A stretch of 64,000 nt of DNA from Solitalea koreensis (GTDB lineage Bacteria > Bacteroidota > Bacteroidia > Sphingobacteriales > Sphingobacteriaceae): assembly GCF_900182575.1 (NCBI RefSeq), contig NZ_FXSZ01000001.1, positions 637,160-701,159 on the forward strand. The letters run 5' to 3'. The notes under the pieces are model-generated. The model had not been told where the DNA came from, did no database searches, and saw nothing but the letters and a program-made list of their open reading frames with translations. How positions within the stretch are numbered: position 1 is the first letter of the stretch; each line of letters starts with the position of its first letter. The position numbers and the translations under genes are program-made. Below, piece by piece: positions 7,735 to 16,102 of the stretch.

Positions 7735-8973
7735 ATGCTGTTCATCAACATAAAAGAACTTTGTGGCATACTTCCGGCTGGCAAATCACGTTTACAAGGA
7801 GCCGAAATGACTGAAATGCAAACTATTAAAAATGCATGGCTAAAGGTTCAAGATGGAAAGATTATTGATTTTGGGTCGATGAATTCCTCAACTGATGATT
7901 TTCATCTAACTACAAAAGATACTATTGATGCTTCCGGAAAGTTTATGCTTCCCGCTTGGTGTGATTCACATACCCATCTTGTTTTCGCAGCTCCCCGTGA
8001 AGAGGAATTTGTGATGAAGATTCAAGGCAAAACCTATGAAGAAATTGCGGCAGCAGGAGGAGGGATCCTAAACTCCGCGCGTAAACTAGCAAATACCTCG
8101 GAAGATGCACTTTACGAAAGTGCAGCCAAGCGTTTGGAGGAGGTAATGAGCCTGGGAACCGGAGCCATTGAAATTAAAAGCGGTTACGGATTAAGTTACG
8201 AAGCTGAACTAAAAATGCTTCGTGTAATCCGCAGGTTAAAAGAAAACTATCCTCTCCCTGTAAAGGCCACTTTTCTTGGCGCCCACGCTTTCCCTCAGGA
8301 ATTCAAACAGAATCACGGAGGTTATATCGATTTATTAATCAATCAACTTTTACCAACAATCGCCGACGAAGGGTTAGCGGACTATATCGATGCTTTTTGT
8401 GAGCAGGGTTATTTTTCTATTGCTGAGACCGAACGCATTATTGATGCAGGTGCAAAATATGGACTAAAAGCTAAAATTCACGCCAATCAATTCACGAGCA
8501 GCGGCGCAACTGAAGCCTGCATTAAAAAAGGTGCTTTATCGGTTGATCATTTGGAAGTAACCGATGATGCGGTAATTAAATCTTTAAAAGGTTCTGAAAC
8601 CATGCCGACTTTACTTCCCTCTTGCTCATTGTTTATCAACATCCCATTTGCCGATGCTCGTGGAATGATCAACGCAGGGCTGGGTGTAGCCTTAGCATCC
8701 GATTTTAACCCCGGCACAACACCAACCGGCAACATGAATTTGGCAGTTGCGCTGGCTTGTATCCGCATGAAAATGCTTCCGACCGAAGCAATCAATGCTG
8801 CTACTTTAAATGGGGCATACGCTATGGATTTAGCGGCAACTCATGGCAGCATTACAGTTGGGAAACAAGCTAACCTCATTCTAACCAAAGAAATACCTTC
8901 ATTAGCCTATTTGCCGTATGCTTTTGGCTCCAATTTGGTAGAGAATGTGTTTATTAATGGTAAAAAAGTATAG
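7735..8973 (+). CDS. hutI: Imidazolonepropionase
   Basis: Third enzyme of histidine degradation; it opens imidazolone-5-propionate to N-formimino-L-glutamate. It belongs to the amidohydrolase superfamily and is cytoplasmic and metal-dependent. The 412-residue protein contains the metal-binding CDSHTHLVFA, the substrate-region EIKSGYGLSYEAELKMLRV, KAKIHANQF, VDHLE and ASDFNPGTTPTGNM motifs in the expected order. It is close behind xth and is followed by a small HExxH protein and hutG, so these probably form the second half of the hut regulon, whose first enzyme-encoding gene (hutU) lies at the left edge. hutH is not in the window. Confidence 0.97.
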   Translation: MLFINIKELCGILPAGKSRLQGAEMTEMQTIKNAWLKVQDGKIIDFGSMNSSTDDFHLTTKDTIDASGKFMLPAWCDSHTHLVFAAPREEEFVMKIQGKTYEEIAAAGGGILNSARKLANTSEDALYESAAKRLEEVMSLGTGAIEIKSGYGLSYEAELKMLRVIRRLKENYPLPVKATFLGAHAFPQEFKQNHGGYIDLLINQLLPTIADEGLADYIDAFCEQGYFSIAETERIIDAGAKYGLKAKIHANQFTSSGATEACIKKGALSVDHLEVTDDAVIKSLKGSETMPTLLPSCSLFINIPFADARGMINAGLGVALASDFNPGTTPTGNMNLAVALACIRMKMLPTEAINAATLNGAYAMDLAATHGSITVGKQANLILTKEIPSLAYLPYAFGSNLVENVFINGKKV

Positions 8974-8985
8974 CTTAGAAAAAAC

Positions 8986-9043
8986 CTTCGATTCCGCTCA
9001 GGATGACTAAAAAATAACACTGTTACCCTGAGCAGAGTCGAAG
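8986..9043. repeat. Dispersed imperfect inverted repeat, copy 2
   Basis: Arms at 8986-9007 and 9022-9043 pair with only three mismatches over 22 nt (core CTTCGA-TCCGCTCAGG / CCTGAGC-GA-TCGAAG) around a 14-nt A-rich loop. It has the same core as the elements at 4905 and 35941. It sits just after the hutI stop. Confidence 0.75.
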
Positions 9044-9068
9044 TGTCAATACTCAAATCACAAAAAAA

Positions 9069-9404
9069 ATGATACTTGTTTCTAAACGGTTTCTAAAATT
9101 ATTAACGGGTAACTTTGCGCAAGCAATAGCATTGTACCCATTCATAATTGTGGAGTATAAAGAGCTGAAAGATGATGCATCTATTATAAATCATGAGCTC
9201 ATTCATCATCGTCAGCAACGAGAATTATTAGTGATTGTGTTTTATCTATGGTATGTAATTGAATATATTTTCAGGAGAATACAGCACAAAACTCATTACG
9301 AAGCTTATCTGAATATTAGTTTTGAGCGAGAGGCCTACCAAAACGACAAAAACCTTAATTACCTTAAAAACCGAAAGGCTTGGTCATTTTTTAAATACTT
9401 TTAA
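9069..9404 (+). CDS. Small HExxH-motif membrane-associated protein
   Basis: A 111-residue protein that I cannot assign to a named family. It carries NHELIHHRQQRELL at about residues 40-53, which contains an HExxH zinc-metallopeptidase-like motif. A hydrophobic segment follows (VIVFYLWYVIEYIF, about 55-68), and then NISFEREAYQND, where the EREAY glutamate could be a third ligand. This arrangement recalls small Bacteroidota proteins with an HExxH helix beside one membrane span, but proteolysis has not been shown. It lies between hutI and hutG in the same direction with gaps of about 90 bp. Whether it belongs functionally with the hut genes or is just lodged there is unknown. Confidence 0.75.
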   Translation: MILVSKRFLKLLTGNFAQAIALYPFIIVEYKELKDDASIINHELIHHRQQRELLVIVFYLWYVIEYIFRRIQHKTHYEAYLNISFEREAYQNDKNLNYLKNRKAWSFFKYF

Positions 9405-9492
9405 TGGGCAATAAAGACTCAAGAGTATAGATTAATAGACCGTAGACATTTATGTTCTGCCTTTTGCTTTCTACTTTTAACTTAATACATCA

Positions 9493-10515
9493 ATGCACTT
9501 AAGAGCTTATACCCGTTCCTATATTGATCAATTTACCTTCACCCGCCCAGAAGAAGTCAAGTTGGGAGAAACAGTTCAGACCGTTTCCAATCCTGAAAAC
9601 TGGAAAGAAGAACTGTTAACAAGCACTGCAAAATTTGTATTGTTAGGATTGCCGGAAGATATTGGCGTGAAGGCTAATTTAGGACGCGAAGGCACCCGTT
9701 CGGCATGGCAAACGGCCTTTCAGTCCCTCATGAATGTGCAGAGTAATGAATGGCTCGAAGGTGATCAATTATTGGTACTTGGCCATATTGATTTCACTGA
9801 TTTATTAGACAAGGCTGACCAACTAAATATCTACAATACTGCCGATCTTCAATCCATGCGAGTATTAGTAGAACAGGTAGACGAACGTGTTTGTGAGGTT
9901 GTTAAAGTGATTGCGCAAGCGGGCAAAATACCGGTTTGTATCGGCGGAGGACATAACAATTGTTATCCGATCATAAAGGCAATTGCAGAAGCCAACGGTA
10001 ACCCTATTAATGCAATCAATCTCGATGCCCATGCCGACTTTCGTATTTTAGAAGGCCGCCATAGCGGCAATGGTTTTAGTTACGCTTTTGAAAATGGTTA
10101 TCTGAAGAAATATTACGTAATCGGCTTACATACCAATTACAATTCACAAACTACAATTAACCGCTTACGAAGCTCTAGAAACATTGGCTTTTCCTGGTTT
10201 CAAGATATATTTATTCAGCAACAAAAAACATTCAACACTGTCATTGATGAGGCCGTGGAGTTTAGTGAAGGAAGCCCCTGTGGGCTGGAGCTTGATCTGG
10301 ATAGCGTGGCGAATATGCCATCAAGCGCTCAAAGTCCAAGTGGAATAACCGCAGAGCAAGCACGTTTATACCTAAGCAGAGTAGCCGAACGGACAAACAT
10401 TACCTACTTGCATTTACCGGAAGGAGCTCCATCGCTTGCTCCGCCTCATGACAATTCAGTTCCCAAACTTATTGCTTACCTGGTAACTGATTTTATAAAA
10501 GCAGCAAAAAAATAA
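9493..10515 (+). CDS. hutG: Formimidoylglutamase (arginase-family)
   Basis: Ureohydrolase-fold enzyme that hydrolyses N-formimino-L-glutamate to glutamate and formamide, the last step of this hut branch. The binuclear manganese site is visible as GGGHNN (first His), NLDAHADFR (Asp/His/Asp cluster) and LELDLDSVAN (Asp pair). A GREGTRSAWQ segment near residue 60-70 is typical of the subfamily. Length 340 is normal. Arginase and agmatinase are alternative names for the fold, but linkage to hutI and hutU favours formimidoylglutamase. It ends converging on the 5-formyl-THF cyclo-ligase gene, across a CCCTAAAA-type hairpin. Confidence 0.92.
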   Translation: MHLRAYTRSYIDQFTFTRPEEVKLGETVQTVSNPENWKEELLTSTAKFVLLGLPEDIGVKANLGREGTRSAWQTAFQSLMNVQSNEWLEGDQLLVLGHIDFTDLLDKADQLNIYNTADLQSMRVLVEQVDERVCEVVKVIAQAGKIPVCIGGGHNNCYPIIKAIAEANGNPINAINLDAHADFRILEGRHSGNGFSYAFENGYLKKYYVIGLHTNYNSQTTINRLRSSRNIGFSWFQDIFIQQQKTFNTVIDEAVEFSEGSPCGLELDLDSVANMPSSAQSPSGITAEQARLYLSRVAERTNITYLHLPEGAPSLAPPHDNSVPKLIAYLVTDFIKAAKK

Positions 10516-10527
10516 TACTCTTAAATC

Positions 10528-10568
10528 CCCTAAAAAGGACAAAGTATTTTGGAACATCCCTTTTAGGG
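10528..10568. repeat. Hairpin between convergent genes
   Basis: CCCTAAAAAGGA (10528-10539) pairs with TCCCTTTTAGGG (10557-10568) over a 17-nt loop. It lies between hutG and the leftward gene whose stop is at 10563, so it could serve as a shared transcription barrier. The G/C-run style resembles the element upstream of trpG at 34932-34961. Without a good U-tract it may be a dispersed repeat instead. Confidence 0.5.
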
Positions 10569-11150
10569 TGAGAGGGGGGTAAATGAATACGTCGATTGCG
10601 GACAGATGCACTGTTGCAATGGAACATCATATTCATTGATATCATCCATCGTTTCTATAGGTTCAAATTGTGATAGTCCAACAATTTGAACATCTAAACG
10701 GCATTCGGCTAAAAAACGATCGTAGAATCCTTTTCCGTAACCAATCCGATACCCTTTTTTGTCGAAAGCTAATAAGGGAACAACCACCATATCAATTTCT
10801 TGAGGAGAAACTTTGTCGCCCGAAACAGGCTCCGGTATATTCCAATTATTCTTTTCTATTTTAAGATGTGCATTATTATAGATAAAATGTTCGAGTGTTA
10901 AGGCTGAAAAATTACTCTTCGGAACTACGATTTGTATTTTGGGATGGTTCGCTTCAAGCCATTCAATTATTAAATAGGTATTAATTTCGTGCCTTTCAAT
11001 AATCGGCAGAAAAATATGCAGCACTTTAACCTCAGAAAGATCAAGCATACCAAACCGATGGGCAATCTGCTGGTTAAAGTGTTTGAAATCGTGCTCGCTT
11101 AACTGCTTACGTTTTTCAAGGTAAATTTTGCGAAGTTCTGCTTTTCTCAA
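10563..11150 (-). CDS. 5-formyltetrahydrofolate cyclo-ligase
   Basis: Converts 5-formyl-THF to 5,10-methenyl-THF with ATP and so returns the storage or inhibitory form to the folate pool. The 195-residue protein opens MRKAELRKIYLEKRKQLS, has the substrate-region PKSNF, and carries the family signature VVPLLAFDKKGYRIGYGKGFYDRFL at about residues 123-148, including the nucleotide-binding GYGKGFYDR. Its neighbour hutG produces formamide rather than formyl-THF, so the convergence with hutG is probably positional only. Upstream, on its own strand, lies efp, with a terminator between them. Confidence 0.94.
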   Translation of the reverse strand: MRKAELRKIYLEKRKQLSEHDFKHFNQQIAHRFGMLDLSEVKVLHIFLPIIERHEINTYLIIEWLEANHPKIQIVVPKSNFSALTLEHFIYNNAHLKIEKNNWNIPEPVSGDKVSPQEIDMVVVPLLAFDKKGYRIGYGKGFYDRFLAECRLDVQIVGLSQFEPIETMDDINEYDVPLQQCICPQSTYSFTPLSP

Positions 11151-11210
11151 ATGAATAATCTTTAACCAAAGATAATTTACATATTGGAAATTTACACATA
11201 TATATAAACG

Positions 11211-11250
11211 ACAAGAGGCGCTCCTCGAACAGAAACGCCTCTTGTTTTGT
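11211..11250 (-). terminator. Terminator after efp
   Basis: ACAAGAGGCG (11211-11220) and CGCCTCTTGT (11236-11245) form a perfect 10-bp stem with a 15-nt loop, followed rightward by a T-rich run and leftward by an A-rich run. It lies about 25 bp past the efp stop codon on the minus strand. Confidence 0.85.
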
Positions 11251-11269
11251 TTTATAGTTCTTGACGGAC

Positions 11270-11830
11270 TTATTTCACACGTTCAATATAGTCGCCAGTT
11301 CGGGTATCAATGCGTACTTTATCACCTTCATTGATGAACAATGGAACGCGAATTTCAGCTCCGGTTTCTACCGTAGCTGCTTTAGTAACGTTGGTAGCTG
11401 TATTCCCTTTTACTGCCGGTTCGCTGTAAGTAATTACAAGCTCAACATGACTAGGCATTTGCGCCATAATAGGCTCATCATTTTCAATCGCAACGGTTAC
11501 TTGCATGCCTTCTGTTAAAAATTTCACGCCATCGCCGAACATCACTTTTGGGACATAAATCTGGTCGTAAGTGTTATTGTCCATAACTACTAAATTATCG
11601 CCCTCTTCGTATAAGTACTGATAATTTTGAGTTTCAACACGAGCAATTGTTACCTCCTCATCCGTACGGAAACGATACTCTATAAATTTTCCGGTTTTTA
11701 CATTGCGCATGTTTGCTTGGTAGAAAGCGCGAAGGTTACCTGGTGTACGGTGAACAAACTCTTCCACTAAAACCAATTCCCCATTGAAACGAAGTATATT
11801 TCCTGTTTTTACTTCTGATGCCTTTGCCAT
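11270..11830 (-). CDS. efp: Translation elongation factor P
   Basis: Relieves ribosome stalling at polyproline stretches. The 186-residue protein has the KOW-like N-domain, the OB middle domain and the C-terminal OB domain ending GDKVRIDTRTGDYIERVK. The tip of domain I reads HRTPGNLRAF: where E. coli EF-P has PGKG with modified Lys34, and EarP-type proteins have Arg32, this protein has Asn32 followed by Leu33. No EpmA, EpmB or EarP gene is visible nearby, so the tip may work unmodified or be modified by another route. The gene is monocistronic between the ABC ATPase gene and a strong terminator. Identity is secure. Confidence 0.96.
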   Translation of the reverse strand: MAKASEVKTGNILRFNGELVLVEEFVHRTPGNLRAFYQANMRNVKTGKFIEYRFRTDEEVTIARVETQNYQYLYEEGDNLVVMDNNTYDQIYVPKVMFGDGVKFLTEGMQVTVAIENDEPIMAQMPSHVELVITYSEPAVKGNTATNVTKAATVETGAEIRVPLFINEGDKVRIDTRTGDYIERVK

Positions 11831-11948
11831 AAAAAATTCTTCTTATTGATTGATTAAAATCGAGTTGCAAAGATACTTTTATAAAGACAAATGGCAAAAG
11901 CGGGAATGCAAATGTTTCCTATTGGCTTTTTAATAATGACCTGCCTAC

Positions 11949-12566
11949 TTATTTATAATCCTGAACATTAAGTCTTTTCTTACAAAAGCTGTATTCATGT
12001 TCCTGGTTGGAACAGATAAGGGTAAGCCTGTTTTGGGAGAAACGGGAAATTAAGGACAGGTACCAATCGATCCCTTGATTGTCAAGATTTGCGGTAGGCT
12101 CATCCAATAGCAAAATTGGAGAGGAAGAGCAGAAAGCCAGGGCTAATTTTACTCTCTGTTTCATACCCGATGAGAAGTTCTTGATGCAACGGTTACGGTA
12201 CTTTTCGAATCCGAGCAGGTTGATTATTTCTTTATTATCAAAACCTTGCAAGTATTCTTTGAAACCAAAATGAAAATCAATGATTTCAGTTAAGGTGAAA
12301 TCTTCAACCAATTCGAGATAGGGAGAGGCAAAGCTAAGGTGTTTGAAAACATTCTCGACTTCTAGCGCTTCGCCTTTGAAAGTATAAGTGATGTTGCCTT
12401 CGGAAGGAGACAGATTAGAAGCCACGATCTGAACAAGCGTTGACTTGCCCGACCCGTTGGCTCCTAAAATGGCATATGATTCAGCTTCGTTGAAACTATA
12501 ATCAATTCCGCGAAATATCCACTCACGATTAAAACGTCGTCCGATATTTTGCAGTGTAATCTCCAT
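11949..12566 (-). CDS. ABC transporter ATP-binding protein
   Basis: A 205-residue ATPase subunit. Walker A is GANGSGKST (about residues 35-43), the ABC signature FSSGMKQR is at about 137, and Walker B ILLLDEPTANLD follows. No permease gene adjoins it, so the transported substrate is unknown. Its start codon overlaps the stop of lpxA by one base, so it is translated as the last gene of the lpxD/lpxC-fabZ/lpxA block. A link to envelope lipid export is therefore possible but only inferred. It is short for an ABC ATPase but has all the catalytic elements. Confidence 0.9.
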   Translation of the reverse strand: MEITLQNIGRRFNREWIFRGIDYSFNEAESYAILGANGSGKSTLVQIVASNLSPSEGNITYTFKGEALEVENVFKHLSFASPYLELVEDFTLTEIIDFHFGFKEYLQGFDNKEIINLLGFEKYRNRCIKNFSSGMKQRVKLALAFCSSSPILLLDEPTANLDNQGIDWYLSLISRFSQNRLTLICSNQEHEYSFCKKRLNVQDYK

Positions 12567-13348
12567 TAATTGCTGCTAAAACCTTTCATAATACCCCTGT
12601 TTGAGTTACGGATGAAATTAACAATCTCATCGCGCTCTTCAGTTGGAGTAATATCCGTTTCTATAATATCCAATGCTTTGGTATTGTTATAGTTCTTCAT
12701 GTAAAGAATGCGGTAGATATCCTGAATTTGGTTGATCTGTTCAGAAGTAAATCCCCTTCTGCGTAAACCAACAGAGTTAATACCTACATACGAAAGAGGT
12801 TCACGACCCGCTTTCGTAAATGGAGGAACGTCTTTTTTAACCAATGATCCGCCTGATACCATGGCATGTGATCCTATTGAAACAAACTGATGGATCGCCG
12901 AAGTGCCTCCAATAATTGCCCAGTCGTCAATAGAAACATGACCGGCAACCTGAACTGAGTTTGCCAATATACAGTTGTTTCCGATTATACAATCATGTGC
13001 AACGTGAGTGTAGGCCATTAGTAAGCAGTTGCTTCCGATGCGTGTTTCCATACGATCAGTTGTGCCGCGATTTACGGTTACACATTCACGAATAGTGGTA
13101 TTATCACCAATAACCGCAGTGGTTTCTTCGCCTCCAAATTTCAAATCCTGTGGAATGGCTGAAATTACAGCACCAGGAAATATTCTGCAATTTTTACCAA
13201 TTCGAGCACCGTTCATGATCGTTACATTCGATCCGATCCAAGTGCCTTCACCAATTTCAACATCTTTGTGAATGGTTACAAATGGCTCAATTACTACATT
13301 GTCGGCAATTTTGGCCTGCGGGTGGATATAAGCTAGTGGTTGGATCAT
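12566..13348 (-). CDS. lpxA: Acyl-ACP-UDP-N-acetylglucosamine O-acyltransferase
   Basis: First step of lipid A synthesis; it attaches a hydroxyacyl chain to UDP-GlcNAc. The 260-residue protein is built of left-handed beta-helix hexapeptide repeats (for example IHPQAKIADNVVIEPFV, then IGEGTWIGSNVTIM). The catalytic-histidine region is MAYTHVAHDCIIGN, and the C-terminal helical part (GLRRRGFTSEQINQIQDIYRILY) is the LpxA-specific trimer domain. It overlaps the end of lpxC-fabZ by 4 bp and the start of the ABC gene by one base, so these genes are translationally coupled. Confidence 0.97.
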   Translation of the reverse strand: MIQPLAYIHPQAKIADNVVIEPFVTIHKDVEIGEGTWIGSNVTIMNGARIGKNCRIFPGAVISAIPQDLKFGGEETTAVIGDNTTIRECVTVNRGTTDRMETRIGSNCLLMAYTHVAHDCIIGNNCILANSVQVAGHVSIDDWAIIGGTSAIHQFVSIGSHAMVSGGSLVKKDVPPFTKAGREPLSYVGINSVGLRRRGFTSEQINQIQDIYRILYMKNYNNTKALDIIETDITPTEERDEIVNFIRNSNRGIMKGFSSN

Positions 13349-14745
13349 GCGTTGGGTCTTCTTGCAATTTGGGCCATCATTTCTGATTCACAAACAATTT
13401 TATCACCTACGATAATGGTACCTTTCATTTGAGCAATACCACGACGAATTGGCGCTAAAAGATCGCAACGAAGAATCAGTGTATCGCCCGGAACTACTTT
13501 CTCTTTAAATCGGGCATTTTCAACCTTCATAAAATACGTAAGGTAGTTTTCAGGATCAGGAACCGTATTTAAAACCAAAATACCTCCAGTTTGTGCTAAG
13601 GCTTCAATTTGAAGAACTCCAGGCATAACAGGGCTACCAGGGAAATGACCCACAAAAAATGGTTCATTCATGGTCACATTCTTTATCCCTACTACATGAG
13701 TTTCACTTAATTCCATTACCTTATCAACCAATAAAAATGGCGGACGGTGAGGAAGGCGAGCCATAATTTGATTCACATCATAAATAGGCTTAGCGCTTGT
13801 GTTGTAAACAGGGATTGTTTTGCCTCTACGCTCTTTTTTAATAAGGGCTTTAATTTTACGGGCAAATGCAACGTTAGCCGCATGTCCAGGGCGAGCGGCC
13901 ATGATATGAGCCTTAAGCGGCATACCGGCCAGCGCCAAATCGCCAATTACATCAAGTAGTTTATGTCGAGCGGGCTCATTTTGATGACGCAAAGAAATAT
14001 TATTCAAAATACCTTCTTTAGCGACAGCTATTTTATCACGATTAAACAATTTAGCCAGATGGCCTAATTCATCATCATTCACTTCTTTATCCACCACAAC
14101 TATAGCGTTATTTAAATCACCCCCTTTAATAAGGTTATGTTTAAGCAACATTTCCAGTTCATGCAGGAAACAGAACGTACGGCAAGAAGCTATTTCTTTA
14201 CGAAATTCTGAAATATGAGTGATGTTTGCGTGTTGAGTACCTAAAACAGGTGAATTATAGTCAACCATTACAGTTAAACGATAATCATCTGATGGCATTG
14301 CTACCATTTCTACTTTACGATCACCTTCAGCGTAATGAATATTTTGATTAATTGAGAAATATTCACGATCAGCAGCTTGCTCAATAATGCCGGCGGTATC
14401 AATCGCGTCTAAAAACATAATTGAACTGCCGTCCATAATTGGCGCTTCCGGGCCATCAAGTTCGATAAGCACATTATCAACTTCCGAGCCGACCAACGCT
14501 GCCAAAACGTGTTCAATAGTGCTAACACTGCCACCGTTTTGTTCAAGGGTTGTTCCTCTTGAGGTATCAGTAACATTATCAACATCCGCATCAATTATAG
14601 GGCTACCAGGAAGGTCGATTCGTTGAAACTTGTAGCCATGGTTTTCGGGTGCCGGTTTAAAGGTCATACTCACTTTGGCACCGGTATGCAATCCAACGCC
14701 CGAAACAGTTACAGGAGAACTTAGGGTTCTTTGCTTTACATTCAT
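13345..14745 (-). CDS. lpxC: Bifunctional UDP-3-O-acyl-GlcNAc deacetylase / 3-hydroxyacyl-ACP dehydratase
   Basis: Fusion of two enzymes that compete for hydroxyacyl chains. Residues 1 to about 305 are LpxC, the zinc deacetylase committing to lipid A: STIEHVLAAL supplies one zinc His, and ARHKLLDVIGDLALAG supplies the other His and Asp. Residues about 320-466 are FabZ, the fatty-acid dehydratase, with the active-site helix FFVGHFPGSPVMPGVLQIEALAQ. This LpxC-FabZ fusion is a known hallmark of Bacteroidota. It lies between lpxD (219 bp upstream) and lpxA (4-bp overlap). Both halves look catalytically complete. Confidence 0.97.
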   Translation of the reverse strand: MNVKQRTLSSPVTVSGVGLHTGAKVSMTFKPAPENHGYKFQRIDLPGSPIIDADVDNVTDTSRGTTLEQNGGSVSTIEHVLAALVGSEVDNVLIELDGPEAPIMDGSSIMFLDAIDTAGIIEQAADREYFSINQNIHYAEGDRKVEMVAMPSDDYRLTVMVDYNSPVLGTQHANITHISEFRKEIASCRTFCFLHELEMLLKHNLIKGGDLNNAIVVVDKEVNDDELGHLAKLFNRDKIAVAKEGILNNISLRHQNEPARHKLLDVIGDLALAGMPLKAHIMAARPGHAANVAFARKIKALIKKERRGKTIPVYNTSAKPIYDVNQIMARLPHRPPFLLVDKVMELSETHVVGIKNVTMNEPFFVGHFPGSPVMPGVLQIEALAQTGGILVLNTVPDPENYLTYFMKVENARFKEKVVPGDTLILRCDLLAPIRRGIAQMKGTIIVGDKIVCESEMMAQIARRPNA

Positions 14746-14963
14746 CCGCTAAAATGCTTTTTTCTGAAAATTAATTTGTTTTTTAAAAGGACATCAAGAA
14801 CCCGCTTAATAAATTTATAATGGCCTTTTGAGAGTCTTCACTCATACGGGTTTATTTTTAAGTGGGCAAAGTTATGAAAAACCATTGTTTTAGGTATCAA
14901 TTTTCATTTTTTTGAAATGGAAGCGATATACTGAAACCAATAATGGATATAAAAAGCTCTATT

Positions 14964-16004
14964 TTAGAGCTCCTTAGCCTCTAAGAGCAGTTTTTCAATC
15001 TCCTGAAGCTTTCGCTCAAGCTCTGGCAATCGGCGATATACGGCATAGGCTTTAAGAGAATCGTTAAATGCAAAGGCTGGAGATCCATTCCATTTCTTGT
15101 CTTGTTCAACAATACTTTTAGAAACCCCTGATTGAGCGTTGATTTTCGTTCCTTTTGAAATATTAATATGACCAACAATACCAACTTGTCCGCCAATGAT
15201 ACAATTTTCGCCCACTTTAGTACTTCCGGAAACTCCCGATTGTGAAGCGATAACTGTGTTTTGACCAATCTCCACATTGTGAGCAATCTGGATCAGGTTA
15301 TCAAGTTTTACACCTTTGCGAATAATGGTTGAACCCATTGTAGCACGATCGATGGAAGCATTTGAGCCAATTTCTACATCATCTTCAATAATAACATTTC
15401 CAATCTGGCTCACTTTTGAATAACTGCCGTCGACTTGAGGTGCAAAACCAAAACCATCACTACCTATTACAGTACCGGAATGTATAATTACATTTTTACC
15501 TAAAACGCAATCAGAATAAATTTTCACACCGGCAAAAAGAACCGTATTGTCATCAATAGTTACATTGTCGCCAACATAAACTTGTGGATAAATTTTAACA
15601 TTGTTACCAATTTTTACGTTATTGCCAATGTATGCAAATGCACCCACATACGGCTGAACTCCTAAAGTTGCAGAAGGACTTATAAATGCAGGTTGTTCTA
15701 TCCCAACTTTATTGGACTTAATGGTATTGTATTTTTCGAGTAGCACAGAAAATGCAGTATATGCATTTTCAACCCGTATTAAAGTACAATTAACAGGAGC
15801 TGTCAACTGCAAATCTTGATTTATTATTACAATAGAGGCATTAGTAGTATACAGAAAAGATTCATATTTGGGATTAGCCAAAAACGAGAGTGTTCCTTCT
15901 ACCCCCTCTTCTATCTTTGCCAGGTCAGATACTGTTATATCCGGATTGCCTTCAACAATCCCATTCAATAACCTACTCAATTCTGCTGCGGAAAACCGGA
16001 TCAT
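14964..16004 (-). CDS. lpxD: UDP-3-O-(3-hydroxymyristoyl)glucosamine N-acyltransferase
   Basis: Third step of lipid A synthesis; it N-acylates the deacetylated glucosamine. The 346-residue protein has an N-terminal uridine-binding domain (FSAAELSRLLNGIVEGNPDI onward, about 1-100) and a long hexapeptide-repeat beta-helix (about 105-315). LIQIAHNVEIGQNTVIASQSG includes the catalytic-region histidine. The C-terminal helix (YRRLPELERKLQEIEKLL) closes the trimer. It stands upstream of lpxC-fabZ with a 219-bp gap and downstream of the HD-domain gene, all leftward. Confidence 0.97.
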   Translation of the reverse strand: MIRFSAAELSRLLNGIVEGNPDITVSDLAKIEEGVEGTLSFLANPKYESFLYTTNASIVIINQDLQLTAPVNCTLIRVENAYTAFSVLLEKYNTIKSNKVGIEQPAFISPSATLGVQPYVGAFAYIGNNVKIGNNVKIYPQVYVGDNVTIDDNTVLFAGVKIYSDCVLGKNVIIHSGTVIGSDGFGFAPQVDGSYSKVSQIGNVIIEDDVEIGSNASIDRATMGSTIIRKGVKLDNLIQIAHNVEIGQNTVIASQSGVSGSTKVGENCIIGGQVGIVGHINISKGTKINAQSGVSKSIVEQDKKWNGSPAFAFNDSLKAYAVYRRLPELERKLQEIEKLLLEAKEL

Positions 16005-16102
16005 ATCTATCTATTAGTTCTTAGAAAATTTTACAAATGTGAGCAATTGTCAATAAAAACAGAAACGTTTTTTTCTTTGAACTAATATACAGCAAGCAAT
16101 AC

